This document shows positions 26,551-34,374 of a stretch of 64,000 bases of DNA, in pieces. Under the pieces are notes generated by a model that saw only the letters and a list, made by a program, of their open reading frames with translations, had not been told where the DNA came from and searched no databases. The stretch is from assembly GCA_026129465.1 (NCBI GenBank), contig JAHCIA010000001.1, forward strand, positions 1,001,964 through 1,065,963, written 5' to 3'. The DNA is from Flavobacteriales bacterium (GTDB lineage Bacteria; Bacteroidota; Bacteroidia; Flavobacteriales_F; PHOS-HE28). The position numbers were made by a program, and so were the translations under genes. Each line of letters begins with the position of its first letter. Position 1 is the stretch's first letter.

Positions 26551-27270
26551 TCATTTGATGCGGATGCGGTAGAAATGTGACGCGCGCTTGCCGTGGGTGA
26601 GGCGTTGGCGCATGCGGCGTGTCCAGAGCATGACCAGGGGCAGCCCCAGCAGTACGGGCCAGGCCAGCCGGAAAGCGCTCTCCCGGGGGATCGGCAGATG
26701 CATCATGCTGAATGCGGCGAGCAAAAAGGCCCAGGCCAGGATCATGCCCTGTCCGTGGCCGTGGAGCCAGTCATGCTTATCGTGGCTGCTTTTGAAGAAG
26801 CGGTAGAACTGCATGGAGACGAGCAGGAGGCCCACGGCCCCCAGCAAGGGCAGCAGCGGATCGGCCTTCTGCCCCTTCTGTGCCAGCATCAGGTCGGTGA
26901 TCCCCCAGAAAAAGGCCCCGGTGTAGAGCACGCCCATGCCACCGTGGAGCAGCTTGTCCGGGCGGCGGGGCTTCAGGCCCTGATGCAGCCGCTTCAGGTA
27001 GAGCGAACGCCATGCTCCGAAGGCCAGATGTGCGACGAGCAACGCGAGCAACGCGGTCTTGGGATCGCCCAGGTGATAGGCCGCCATGGCGGAGATGGGC
27101 ACCAGTGCCACGCAACCGGCCAGGAACGCGATGCCCGCCACACGGTGCGTGCGCTCCCCCTTCTTCACCATCACCGCCAGAGGCACTACGGCGAGTGCCG
27201 CCAAGGCCAGTTTGAAGTGGACCTGGATCAAAGTGGCGGGACCGGGAATGTCCATGAGGAGGGCGATCAT
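26551..27270 (-). CDS. Multi-helix membrane protein, DUF2306-like
   Basis: The 239-residue protein has about seven hydrophobic segments (FKLALAALAVVPLAVMV, VAGIAFLAGCVALVPISAMA, MGVLYTGAFFWGITDLML, LLPLLGAVGLLLVSMQF, GMILAWAFLLAAFSMMHL) with charged short loops (KKGERTHRVAG). DUF2306-like membership is tentative. Its start overlaps the stop of the next upstream gene by 4 nt (27267-27270), so three minus-strand genes (28676-30139, 27267-28679, 26551-27270) form one unit. Confidence 0.65.
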   Translation of the reverse strand: MIALLMDIPGPATLIQVHFKLALAALAVVPLAVMVKKGERTHRVAGIAFLAGCVALVPISAMAAYHLGDPKTALLALLVAHLAFGAWRSLYLKRLHQGLKPRRPDKLLHGGMGVLYTGAFFWGITDLMLAQKGQKADPLLPLLGAVGLLLVSMQFYRFFKSSHDKHDWLHGHGQGMILAWAFLLAAFSMMHLPIPRESAFRLAWPVLLGLPLVMLWTRRMRQRLTHGKRASHFYRIRIK

Positions 27271-28679
27271 CGATCACGTTGATGAAGGTAGCGATAGGGC
27301 CCTTCCGCAGGGATGAAATAGCGGCCGTCCAGCCGGTCCAACGGCAGGTCCATGGTCCAAGGCATCAGGTACAGACCGGTGGTCCGCTCGATCCCGCTGG
27401 CATGATCGGCGGAAACCGCGGTCACCTGCTGCTCCCTGCCCTCCAGCGCCGAGACGAGCAGGGTCTCGAAGGGCAGCGCCCAAGTGACGCCGATACCGCG
27501 CCGGGACAATTCATCCGGAGGAACAATGGCTTTGGTCACGCCCAGCTCGCGTTGATCATGCACCAGCCTTTCGATGGCGGCATAGCGCTCACCCACGGGG
27601 CGCGAGGCGAAGGAGATGACCCGGAATTGGACGAAGAGCACCAGTGCGAAACCCAAGAACGCGGCAACACGCGTCCGCGGATGACGTCGCGCCACTTCAT
27701 GCATCAGCGGCAGGGCGATCAGCGCCGCGAGCGGAAGGAAGTTCTTCTCCATCATCATGGCCGTTTCGCCCTGTTGGTAGGTGACGATGTTGAGCATGAC
27801 GAGACCGACCGAGCCCGCACCCACGACGATGGCCAGGTGCCACGCCCGCCGGCCGAGCAGAACAACGATGGTCAAGGCCAGCAGCGCCCAGGCCGGGAGA
27901 TAGAGGGCCGTATCCCGCCAACTGTGCCGTACCAGGAAGTCCAGCGCGGGCGAAGCGGACCAGGAAGCCGGATCGCCCCAACCCTTGAGCGCGGCATCGT
28001 ACAGCCCGCTTTCGTAGCCCGAAGGCGGGAGCAAGGACCGGCCAACGATGCCCCACAGCAGCGCCACACCGGCCAGGGCCACACACGCGATGCGCACGGA
28101 TGGATGCGTGAGCGCGAGTACCAACAACACATACCCGGCCACCAGGAAACCGAGCGGATGCACCAGCAGTACCATCAAGAGCGCGGCCATGGCGAGGGCC
28201 ATGGAACCTCTTGTGCCTTGCACCAAGGGCCCCGCCACCACGGCGGCCAACAGGAAAGGGTAGCTGGTGAGGTAGTTGGCCTCGAGCACGATGCCGTAGA
28301 AGGTGAGCCTTGTGCAGAGCACCGCCGCCATGGCCGCCGCCGCTGCCACCCAAGGCACCCGAAGCATGTGGGCCGCCAGCGCATAGATGGACCAGGACAC
28401 CAGCACGTGCATGGCGCTCGCCGTGGCCAGAAGCATAGGAAGCGGCGCGCCCATGAGCCGGAACAGCTTCACCACCAACTGCGGCAGCACCGCCGTGTAG
28501 CGATGCGCCTCCACCTCCACGCCTCCGTTCTGCACCCACTTGAAGATCTGCAGCGCCGAATCCACATGCACGACCCGCTCGCGCCAGTGCAGGAGCGCCA
28601 GGATGAACAGCCCCAGGAAGAGCAAGTGACCCAGCATCATCCAGGCCCGCAGGCGTGCTATGCCCGCTTCAGCGATCAC
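27267..28679 (-). CDS. Polytopic membrane protein, possible GT-C-like
   Basis: The 470-residue protein has eleven or more membrane helices and a soluble C-terminal domain (about 380-470, RYAAIERLVHDQRELG). A GT-C glycosyltransferase-like layout is suggested by the large loop after helix 1 (HWRERVVHVDSALQIFKWVQNGG with acidic Asp), but no diagnostic motif is visible. It overlaps both neighbours by 4 nt and is therefore translated with the T9SS propeller protein. Confidence 0.6.
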   Translation of the reverse strand: MIAEAGIARLRAWMMLGHLLFLGLFILALLHWRERVVHVDSALQIFKWVQNGGVEVEAHRYTAVLPQLVVKLFRLMGAPLPMLLATASAMHVLVSWSIYALAAHMLRVPWVAAAAAMAAVLCTRLTFYGIVLEANYLTSYPFLLAAVVAGPLVQGTRGSMALAMAALLMVLLVHPLGFLVAGYVLLVLALTHPSVRIACVALAGVALLWGIVGRSLLPPSGYESGLYDAALKGWGDPASWSASPALDFLVRHSWRDTALYLPAWALLALTIVVLLGRRAWHLAIVVGAGSVGLVMLNIVTYQQGETAMMMEKNFLPLAALIALPLMHEVARRHPRTRVAAFLGFALVLFVQFRVISFASRPVGERYAAIERLVHDQRELGVTKAIVPPDELSRRGIGVTWALPFETLLVSALEGREQQVTAVSADHASGIERTTGLYLMPWTMDLPLDRLDGRYFIPAEGPYRYLHQRDR

Positions 28680-30139
28680 GGCCGCACGATGATCAGGCGC
28701 GTGCGCAGAAGCCGGCCATCGCGGGTCATGGCTTCCACCGTGTAGGCACCGGACGGCAGATCCACGTCGATGGTGTTCTGACCCGGGACCGTCATACCGC
28801 GATGGGCCTCACGCCCCAAGCCGTCCCACAAGCGAACGGAAGACAGGACGGCATCGGTGGAAAGGGTGAAGCGGCCGGTGGTGGGGTTGGGGTGCAGGCG
28901 GAGAGTCTCCCCTTGCACCATGGACTCCGTTGTGGACAAGGGATCGAATCCTGATATCACTGTCTCCGTGGCCGTTTGCCCATTCACGTTCGTCCGTACC
29001 AGAAAGACATCCGCTCCGCCAACTCCGTAAGAATAGGTGTGACCGCCGCAGATGAATCCATCGTCGAGCTCGTCCAGTCCGAAACCCTCATCATCCTCCA
29101 GACCGCCGAAAGTCCGGCCGAACACGAAGTCCCCGTCAGGCGCATTGCGCATCAGGAACATGTCCTTGCCGCCGCCGCCGGAGGTCTTCGTGTAGCCGAT
29201 GGTGATGAAGTCGCCATTGTCCAGCAATCGGTGTTCGCGACTCTCCTGGTCGTTGATCTGGCCCCAGTTGCGCGACCACAAAACGGCGCCATCCGCATCG
29301 AGACGGACATGCCAGGCTTCGTGGAAAGGCGATTGGCTACGGGTGGTGCCCACGAAGGAGAATCCTCCATCGGGCATGGGCAGGATGTCGTGGATCAGAT
29401 CCAGACTGTCGCCACCATAGGACTCGAGCCACAGCAGGGTGGCGGCGGCATCATAGCGTGCCACGAAGCCATCGCGATGGCCCTCCCCGGTGGGGAAAGA
29501 TCCCGCCATGACGTATCCGCCATCATCCAACGGATGTACCGTGCGCGCTTCATGTTCGCCCGATCCTCCGATCGTCCTTTCCCAAAGCACATCGCCCGAT
29601 GCGTTCGTTCGCAGCATCCAGGCGTTGCCGCCGGGATCGGGGCCGTTGTAGGTCTGACCTGCGATGAGGAAGCCACCGTCGGGCATCACCCTCACCTGGT
29701 GGAAGAGATCCCAATCAGACCCGCCATAGGTCCGCTGCCAAAGCTCCTGTCCCTCGTCATTGGCCAGAACGAGCATACCATCATAGCCGCCCGCAGCACC
29801 CACCTCCTTGAAACCAGCGATGATGGGATCGCCACTGGAAGTGATGCGCATGTCGCGCGCCTGCTCCAAACCCGCACCGCCGATGGTGGCGGACCATTGC
29901 TTCGCGCCCAACCCGTCCACGCCCAGCAGGTAGATGTCCGAGGAGCCCTGCCCGAAACTGCCGGTGTTGCCCACGGCGATGAATCGGTCCTGCGCCACGG
30001 CCCGGAATGCCACGCTGAAGTCATCCGCCAACGCGCCATAAGTCCTGCGCCAAGTGTCCTGTCCCTGCATCATGCCAGGCCAGGCGACCACCATGCCTAT
30101 GCCGATCATCGCGCCCCCCTTCTGAACCTTCTTCCACAT
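28676..30139 (-). CDS. T9SS-sorted propeller-repeat protein
   Basis: The 487-residue protein consists of about seven repeats of the type WQRTYGGSDWDLFHQVRVMPDGGFLIAGQT, each with a Trp-x-(R/K)-T(Y/I)GG strand and a DGGF/YV-AG strand, followed by a T9SS type A sorting domain (LRLHPNPTTGRFTLST ... SGAYTVEAMTRDGRLL). It resembles delta-60-repeat or FG-GAP-like beta-propeller proteins found on Bacteroidota surfaces. The N-terminus has a signal-like segment (AMIGIGMVVAWPGMMQGQ). Confidence 0.85.
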   Translation of the reverse strand: MWKKVQKGGAMIGIGMVVAWPGMMQGQDTWRRTYGALADDFSVAFRAVAQDRFIAVGNTGSFGQGSSDIYLLGVDGLGAKQWSATIGGAGLEQARDMRITSSGDPIIAGFKEVGAAGGYDGMLVLANDEGQELWQRTYGGSDWDLFHQVRVMPDGGFLIAGQTYNGPDPGGNAWMLRTNASGDVLWERTIGGSGEHEARTVHPLDDGGYVMAGSFPTGEGHRDGFVARYDAAATLLWLESYGGDSLDLIHDILPMPDGGFSFVGTTRSQSPFHEAWHVRLDADGAVLWSRNWGQINDQESREHRLLDNGDFITIGYTKTSGGGGKDMFLMRNAPDGDFVFGRTFGGLEDDEGFGLDELDDGFICGGHTYSYGVGGADVFLVRTNVNGQTATETVISGFDPLSTTESMVQGETLRLHPNPTTGRFTLSTDAVLSSVRLWDGLGREAHRGMTVPGQNTIDVDLPSGAYTVEAMTRDGRLLRTRLIIVRP

Positions 30140-30175
30140 GCGTCGTTCGTTATCGGCCGCCGCAAGGGGCGGCTC

Positions 30176-30183
30176 TACCTTCG
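30176..30183 (+). promoter_or_regulatory. -7 box (TACCTTCG) for metallophosphoesterase
   Basis: TACCTTCG lies 6 nt before the ATG at 30190, matching the short-leader promoter pattern seen at several other genes in the window. Confidence 0.45.
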
Positions 30184-30189
30184 CATCCC

Positions 30190-31443
30190 ATGTCCCCCGC
30201 AGCGGTCCGCAATTTCGTCATCTTTCTCGTGGTGCTGGTCCTGATCGACCTGTACGCCTACAAGGGCCTCAACGTGGCGCTGGGCAACCACAGCCTCACC
30301 ATCCGCCGCCTGGTCCGCTTTCTCTATTGGATCGTGTCATTGGGCATCCTTGCGCTGATCGTGTACAGCGCCATCGCCATGCAGGACCCTCAGGCCCGGC
30401 GCGACCACAGCTGGGCTTTCTCGCTGGTGGCGCTCTTCCTGCTCTTCTTCCTGCCGAAACTGGTGATGGTGGTGTTCCATGGCTTGGACGACCTGCTGCA
30501 TCTGGGACGCTGGCTGTGGTCCAAAGTGCTGCCCGGCACCATCAATCAGCCGGGCGAGGGCATCTCCCGCTTGCGCTTCCTCAGCCAACTCGGGCTCATC
30601 CTCGCGGCCATCCCCTTCACCGGTGTGCTGTACGGTGTCACCAAAGGCCGTCGCAATTTCAATGTGGCGCGGGTGCCCGTTCGAAGCGGGCGGCTACCCC
30701 ACGCCTTCGACGGACTGCGGGTGGTGCAGATCAGCGATACCCATCTGGGCAGCTACGGCGGCGACCTCACGCTGGTGCGGCATGGCATCGACCTCATCAA
30801 CGCGGAAAAGCCCGATCTGATCCTCTTCACCGGTGACCTGGTGAACGACTACGCGGACGAGGCCGAGCCTTTCATCGGCGAATTCGCACGGCTGGAAGCG
30901 CGACTGGGCAAGTACTCCGTGCTGGGCAACCACGATTACAGCGACTACCCGCGCTGGCCCAGCCAGGAGGCCAAGGCCGAGAATCTGGCGCGGCTGAAGC
31001 GCATCCACGCGGAAATGGGCTTCCGGCTGCTCCTGGATGAACACGAGGAGATCCAGGCGGGCGGCGACCGCATCGGCCTGCTGGGCGTGCAGAACTGGGG
31101 GCACCGCTTCCAGCAATACGGCGATCTGGCACAAGCCATCTCCGGCACGGAGCATCTGCCATTCCGTATTCTGCTCAGCCACGATCCCACGCATTGGGAG
31201 CACCAGGTCCAGGGCACGGGCATCGACCTCACCCTGAGCGGCCACACGCACGGCGCGCAGCTTGGCGTGAAGATCGGCGGCAACCAGTACAGCCCGGCGC
31301 AATGGGTGTACAAGCACTGGGCGGGCCTCTATGCCGAAGGCGGCCAGCAACTCTACGTGAACCGGGGCTTCGGCTTCATCGGCTTCCCAGGAAGGGTCGG
31401 CATGCCCCCGGAGATCACGGTGCTGGAGTTGCGGCGGGCGTGA
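30190..31443 (+). CDS. Membrane-anchored metallophosphoesterase
   Basis: The 417-residue protein has four N-terminal membrane helices (residues about 5-150) and a calcineurin-like phosphoesterase domain. Metal ligands are seen in ISDTHLGS (Asp183, His185), FTGDLVND, LGNHDYSDY, LSHDPTHW and LSGHTHGAQLG. Related YkuE/YaeI-type enzymes act on UDP-diacylglucosamine or unknown phosphoesters. The catalytic domain follows the last helix; its side is not determined by the sequence. Confidence 0.92.
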   Translation: MSPAAVRNFVIFLVVLVLIDLYAYKGLNVALGNHSLTIRRLVRFLYWIVSLGILALIVYSAIAMQDPQARRDHSWAFSLVALFLLFFLPKLVMVVFHGLDDLLHLGRWLWSKVLPGTINQPGEGISRLRFLSQLGLILAAIPFTGVLYGVTKGRRNFNVARVPVRSGRLPHAFDGLRVVQISDTHLGSYGGDLTLVRHGIDLINAEKPDLILFTGDLVNDYADEAEPFIGEFARLEARLGKYSVLGNHDYSDYPRWPSQEAKAENLARLKRIHAEMGFRLLLDEHEEIQAGGDRIGLLGVQNWGHRFQQYGDLAQAISGTEHLPFRILLSHDPTHWEHQVQGTGIDLTLSGHTHGAQLGVKIGGNQYSPAQWVYKHWAGLYAEGGQQLYVNRGFGFIGFPGRVGMPPEITVLELRRA

Positions 31444-31447
31444 TCAC

Positions 31448-32305
31448 CTAAGGGAACACTTTCGCCGCCTCCACCACGCTCCTGTCCAACTGCGCCAGAT
31501 CCAACCCGGTGTGGATCCCGCGTGACTCCAGGTCGCGCACAAACAGTTCCATCTGCAGGTTGCCCACCAATTCATCCTCGGCCATGGGGCAGCCGCCGTA
31601 TCCCTTGATGGCCCCATCGAATCGGCGGCAACCACCATCCCATGCGGCCTGGGTCTTGGCCATCCAGTTGTCAGGCCGGCAATGCAGGTGCGCGCCGAAT
31701 TCGGTCTCCGGCATCGCGGGGACCAGCGCGCTGAACATGCCGGTGATGTCCTCCGGCTTCGCCACGCCCACCGTATCGCTGAGGGCGATGATGCGCACGC
31801 CAAGCTCCTTCACGAGACGCTCGGTCCAATGCAGGGCCACCGCCGTGTTCCACGGGTCGCCATAGGGATTGCCGAATGCCATGCTGATGTAGACCACCAG
31901 ATCCTTGCCGGCGGCCTGTGTCATTTCCGCGATGCGCGCGATGCGGCCCCAGCTGCCTTCAATGCTGGTGTTGGTGTTGCGCTGCTGGAAGGTCCCACTG
32001 ATGCTGAATGGATAGCCCAGATAGTGGACGCTCTCCTGCTTCACGGCCTCCTCGGCGCCGCGCTCGTTGGCCACGATCACCAGCAGCTTGCTGCGCGATC
32101 CGCCGCGATCGATGCGCGCGAGCACCTCGGCCGTATCCGCCAGCTGCGGGATGGCCTTGGGACTCACGAAGCTGCCGATGTCGATGGTGTCGAAGCCCAC
32201 CTTCAACAGTTCGTTGAGGTAGCGCACCTTCATGTCCGTGGGAATGAACGTGGCGATACCCTGCATGGCATCCCGTGGGCATTCGATGAGCTTCACCCTT
32301 TCCAT
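31448..32305 (-). CDS. Hydroxymethylglutaryl-CoA lyase
   Basis: The 285-residue DRE-TIM enzyme cleaves HMG-CoA to acetyl-CoA and acetoacetate in leucine breakdown. It has the RDAMQG form of the catalytic Arg-Asp motif near residue 11, IDIGSFVSPKAIPQLADT, the HLHCRPDNW metal-ligand histidines and the GGCPMAEDELVGN signature with the catalytic Cys. Its start lies inside the end of pyrD (13-nt overlap, 32293-32305), so the two are translated from one message. Confidence 0.93.
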   Translation of the reverse strand: MERVKLIECPRDAMQGIATFIPTDMKVRYLNELLKVGFDTIDIGSFVSPKAIPQLADTAEVLARIDRGGSRSKLLVIVANERGAEEAVKQESVHYLGYPFSISGTFQQRNTNTSIEGSWGRIARIAEMTQAAGKDLVVYISMAFGNPYGDPWNTAVALHWTERLVKELGVRIIALSDTVGVAKPEDITGMFSALVPAMPETEFGAHLHCRPDNWMAKTQAAWDGGCRRFDGAIKGYGGCPMAEDELVGNLQMELFVRDLESRGIHTGLDLAQLDRSVVEAAKVFP

Positions 32306-33369
32306 CGGACATAGGCTTGGTTGATGCGCTTCACCAGGGCAGGGCCTTCGTAGATCAAGCCCGTGTAGACCTGGACCAGGTCGGCGCCGGCATCAAGTTT
32401 CTCCAAGGCGGCTTCGGCGGAATCGATGCCCCCCACCGCGATGATGACCAAGGGCTTTGGCAAGCGTTCCCGCAGATAGCGGACCACCTCCGTGCTGCGC
32501 TGGCGCACCGGCGCACCGCTAACACCTCCAGGCCCCATGGCATCAACTTCCGCCCTCGGGGTCTTCAGGCCGTCGCGCGAGATGGTGGTGTTGGTGGCGA
32601 TCACCCCGGCGATGCCGCTCTCCTTCACCACGGCACAGACGTCATCAAGCTGGGCTTCGCTGAGGTCGGGCGCGATCTTGAGGAGGATGGGCTTGGAATG
32701 CATCGGTGACCTGTACTTGGTGACTGGCGAATGGGTGCCACCATTCGCCAACAGCTCTCCTGCCTTGTTCTTCAGCGCCGACAGTATCCCCAACAACGGC
32801 CCCTTCTCCTGCAGCTCCCGCAATCCTGCCGTATTCGGGCTGCTCACGTTCACCACGAAATAGTCCACCACGGGATACAGCGCCTCGAAGCACTTCACGT
32901 AATCCTCCACGGCCCGCTCATTGGGCGTCGCCTTGTTCTTGCCGATGTTGCCACCCACGATGGTGCCCGGCCTGCGCATGCGCAACCGTTCCACGGCATC
33001 CCGCACCCCGCCATTGTTGAAGCCCATGCGGTTGATCAGCGCGCGGTCCGCAGGCAGACGGAACAGGCGGGGCTTGTCGTTGCCGGGCTGTGGCTCTGGC
33101 GTGAGGGTGCCGATCTCGATGAAGCCGAAGCCGATGGCGGACATGGCGCCCACATGCCTGGCATCCTTGTCCATGCCGGCGGCCAGGCCCACAGGGGAGG
33201 GGAACCTCAGGCCCATCACTTCCACGGCGGCCTTCACCGGGGGTTTGGCGGCGCCCACGAGCTTCAACAGTCCGGGCGCCTTGGCGGCGATCTCCAGCAG
33301 GCGAAAGGTGGCATGGTGCGCCCGTTCGGGAGGCATGCTGAAGAGCAGCGGGCGCAGCAGCTTGTACAT
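32293..33369 (-). CDS. pyrD: Class 2 dihydroorotate dehydrogenase (quinone)
   Basis: The 358-residue protein has the class 2 N-terminal membrane-associating helix (MYKLLRPLLFSMPPERAHHATF) followed by the FMN barrel: PVGLAAGMDKDARH, GFIEIGTLTPEPQPGNDKPR, NRMGFNNGG, the catalytic-serine NVSSPNTAGLRELQ, and the phosphate loop VGGIDSAEAALEKLDAGA. It oxidises dihydroorotate to orotate and passes electrons to quinone. A TACCTTTG box lies 6 nt before the start. Confidence 0.96.
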   Translation of the reverse strand: MYKLLRPLLFSMPPERAHHATFRLLEIAAKAPGLLKLVGAAKPPVKAAVEVMGLRFPSPVGLAAGMDKDARHVGAMSAIGFGFIEIGTLTPEPQPGNDKPRLFRLPADRALINRMGFNNGGVRDAVERLRMRRPGTIVGGNIGKNKATPNERAVEDYVKCFEALYPVVDYFVVNVSSPNTAGLRELQEKGPLLGILSALKNKAGELLANGGTHSPVTKYRSPMHSKPILLKIAPDLSEAQLDDVCAVVKESGIAGVIATNTTISRDGLKTPRAEVDAMGPGGVSGAPVRQRSTEVVRYLRERLPKPLVIIAVGGIDSAEAALEKLDAGADLVQVYTGLIYEGPALVKRINQAYVRWKG

Positions 33370-33375
33370 CGGCGT

Positions 33376-33383
33376 CAAAGGTA
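33376..33383 (-). promoter_or_regulatory. -7 box (TACCTTTG) for pyrD
   Basis: Read on the minus strand the sequence is TACCTTTG, an exact TAnnTTTG match, 6 nt before the pyrD ATG. A very short or absent leader is implied. Confidence 0.6.
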
Positions 33384-33418
33384 ACCGGCGTCCGCACCGG
33401 CCTATCTTGGCTTCGCTG

Positions 33419-34369
33419 ATGAAGGACGCTTCGCCGGACAAACACACGGCCACCCGGCTTGCCCAATGCCCCAACTGTGGGCAGGCCTGGGGTGCGCATG
33501 ACCAATTCTGTTCCTCCTGCGGACAGTCGACCAAGGAGATCCACCGCCCCGCCACCGCATTGTTGCGCGACCTCGTTTCCGTGGAGTTGGGCTGGGACGC
33601 CAAGCTTTGGACCACATTGCGCCGCCTGCTGTTCAAACCGGGCGCCTTGGCACTGGACCTCATGGAAGGCCGGCGACGCGGGCAGGTGCCTCCGGTACGT
33701 CTTTACCTCTTCATCAGCGTCATTTATTTCCTGCTGCTCAACTTCAGCATCCACCGCGAGTTCGACCGGATCGGCCGCGAGCGCTTCGGTACCGACCAGC
33801 GGGTCCTGCAGGACGAGGACACACTCACCATCTCAGGCGTTCGCCTCTCCGTGGGCGATGCGCATCTGTACCGCAGCATGACCGATGCACAACTCGATTC
33901 CGTGATCGTGTCACGCGGACGCACGCCCGGCACGATCGAAAGGGCCATGCTGCGCCGCGCCGCGCGATTCAGCGATCTGCAGGGCATCGAGCACGCCTTC
34001 GCGCTCATGATCCAGAACCTGTCCTACCTGCTCTTCCTGCTCATGCCCACCATGGGCGCCCTGTTCTGGCTGTTCTTCCGCAAGCGACGCCCCTACTACA
34101 TCGACCACCTGTTCCTCGCGGTGCACCTGCATTGCTTCTTCTTCCTCGTACAGTCGTTCTTCATCGTGGTCGATCTGCTGCTGCCCTTCACCATCATGGG
34201 CATCGGCTTCCTGTGGTTGCTGGTGCATCTGCCTCTGGCGGTGAAACGCGCCTATGGCATGCGGTGGCCTGCCACGATCGCACGCGGCTGGCTGGTGCTC
34301 ATCCTGCAGGGGCTGCTGGTCATGGGCGCCTTTCTGGCCGCCGTGGTGGTGGCCATCTTCCGGATGTGA
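33419..34369 (+). CDS. DUF3667 zinc-ribbon membrane protein
   Basis: The 316-residue protein starts with a zinc ribbon (CPNCGQAWGAHDQFCSSCGQ) and the DUF3667 core (LLRDLVSVELGWDAKLWTTLRRLLFKPGALALDLMEGRR ... VPPVRLYLFISVIYFLLLN), followed by four or five helices. Function is unknown. A second member is at 52017. It is divergent from pyrD and converges with the TonB receptor (5 nt). Confidence 0.85.
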   Translation: MKDASPDKHTATRLAQCPNCGQAWGAHDQFCSSCGQSTKEIHRPATALLRDLVSVELGWDAKLWTTLRRLLFKPGALALDLMEGRRRGQVPPVRLYLFISVIYFLLLNFSIHREFDRIGRERFGTDQRVLQDEDTLTISGVRLSVGDAHLYRSMTDAQLDSVIVSRGRTPGTIERAMLRRAARFSDLQGIEHAFALMIQNLSYLLFLLMPTMGALFWLFFRKRRPYYIDHLFLAVHLHCFFFLVQSFFIVVDLLLPFTIMGIGFLWLLVHLPLAVKRAYGMRWPATIARGWLVLILQGLLVMGAFLAAVVVAIFRM

Positions 34370-34374
34370 AGGTG

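Noticed and set aside
27279..28745. 488-codon plus-strand frame opposite the polytopic membrane gene
   Set aside because: Arg/His/Gln-rich antisense shadow; the minus strand has clear membrane helices and ATGA couplings.
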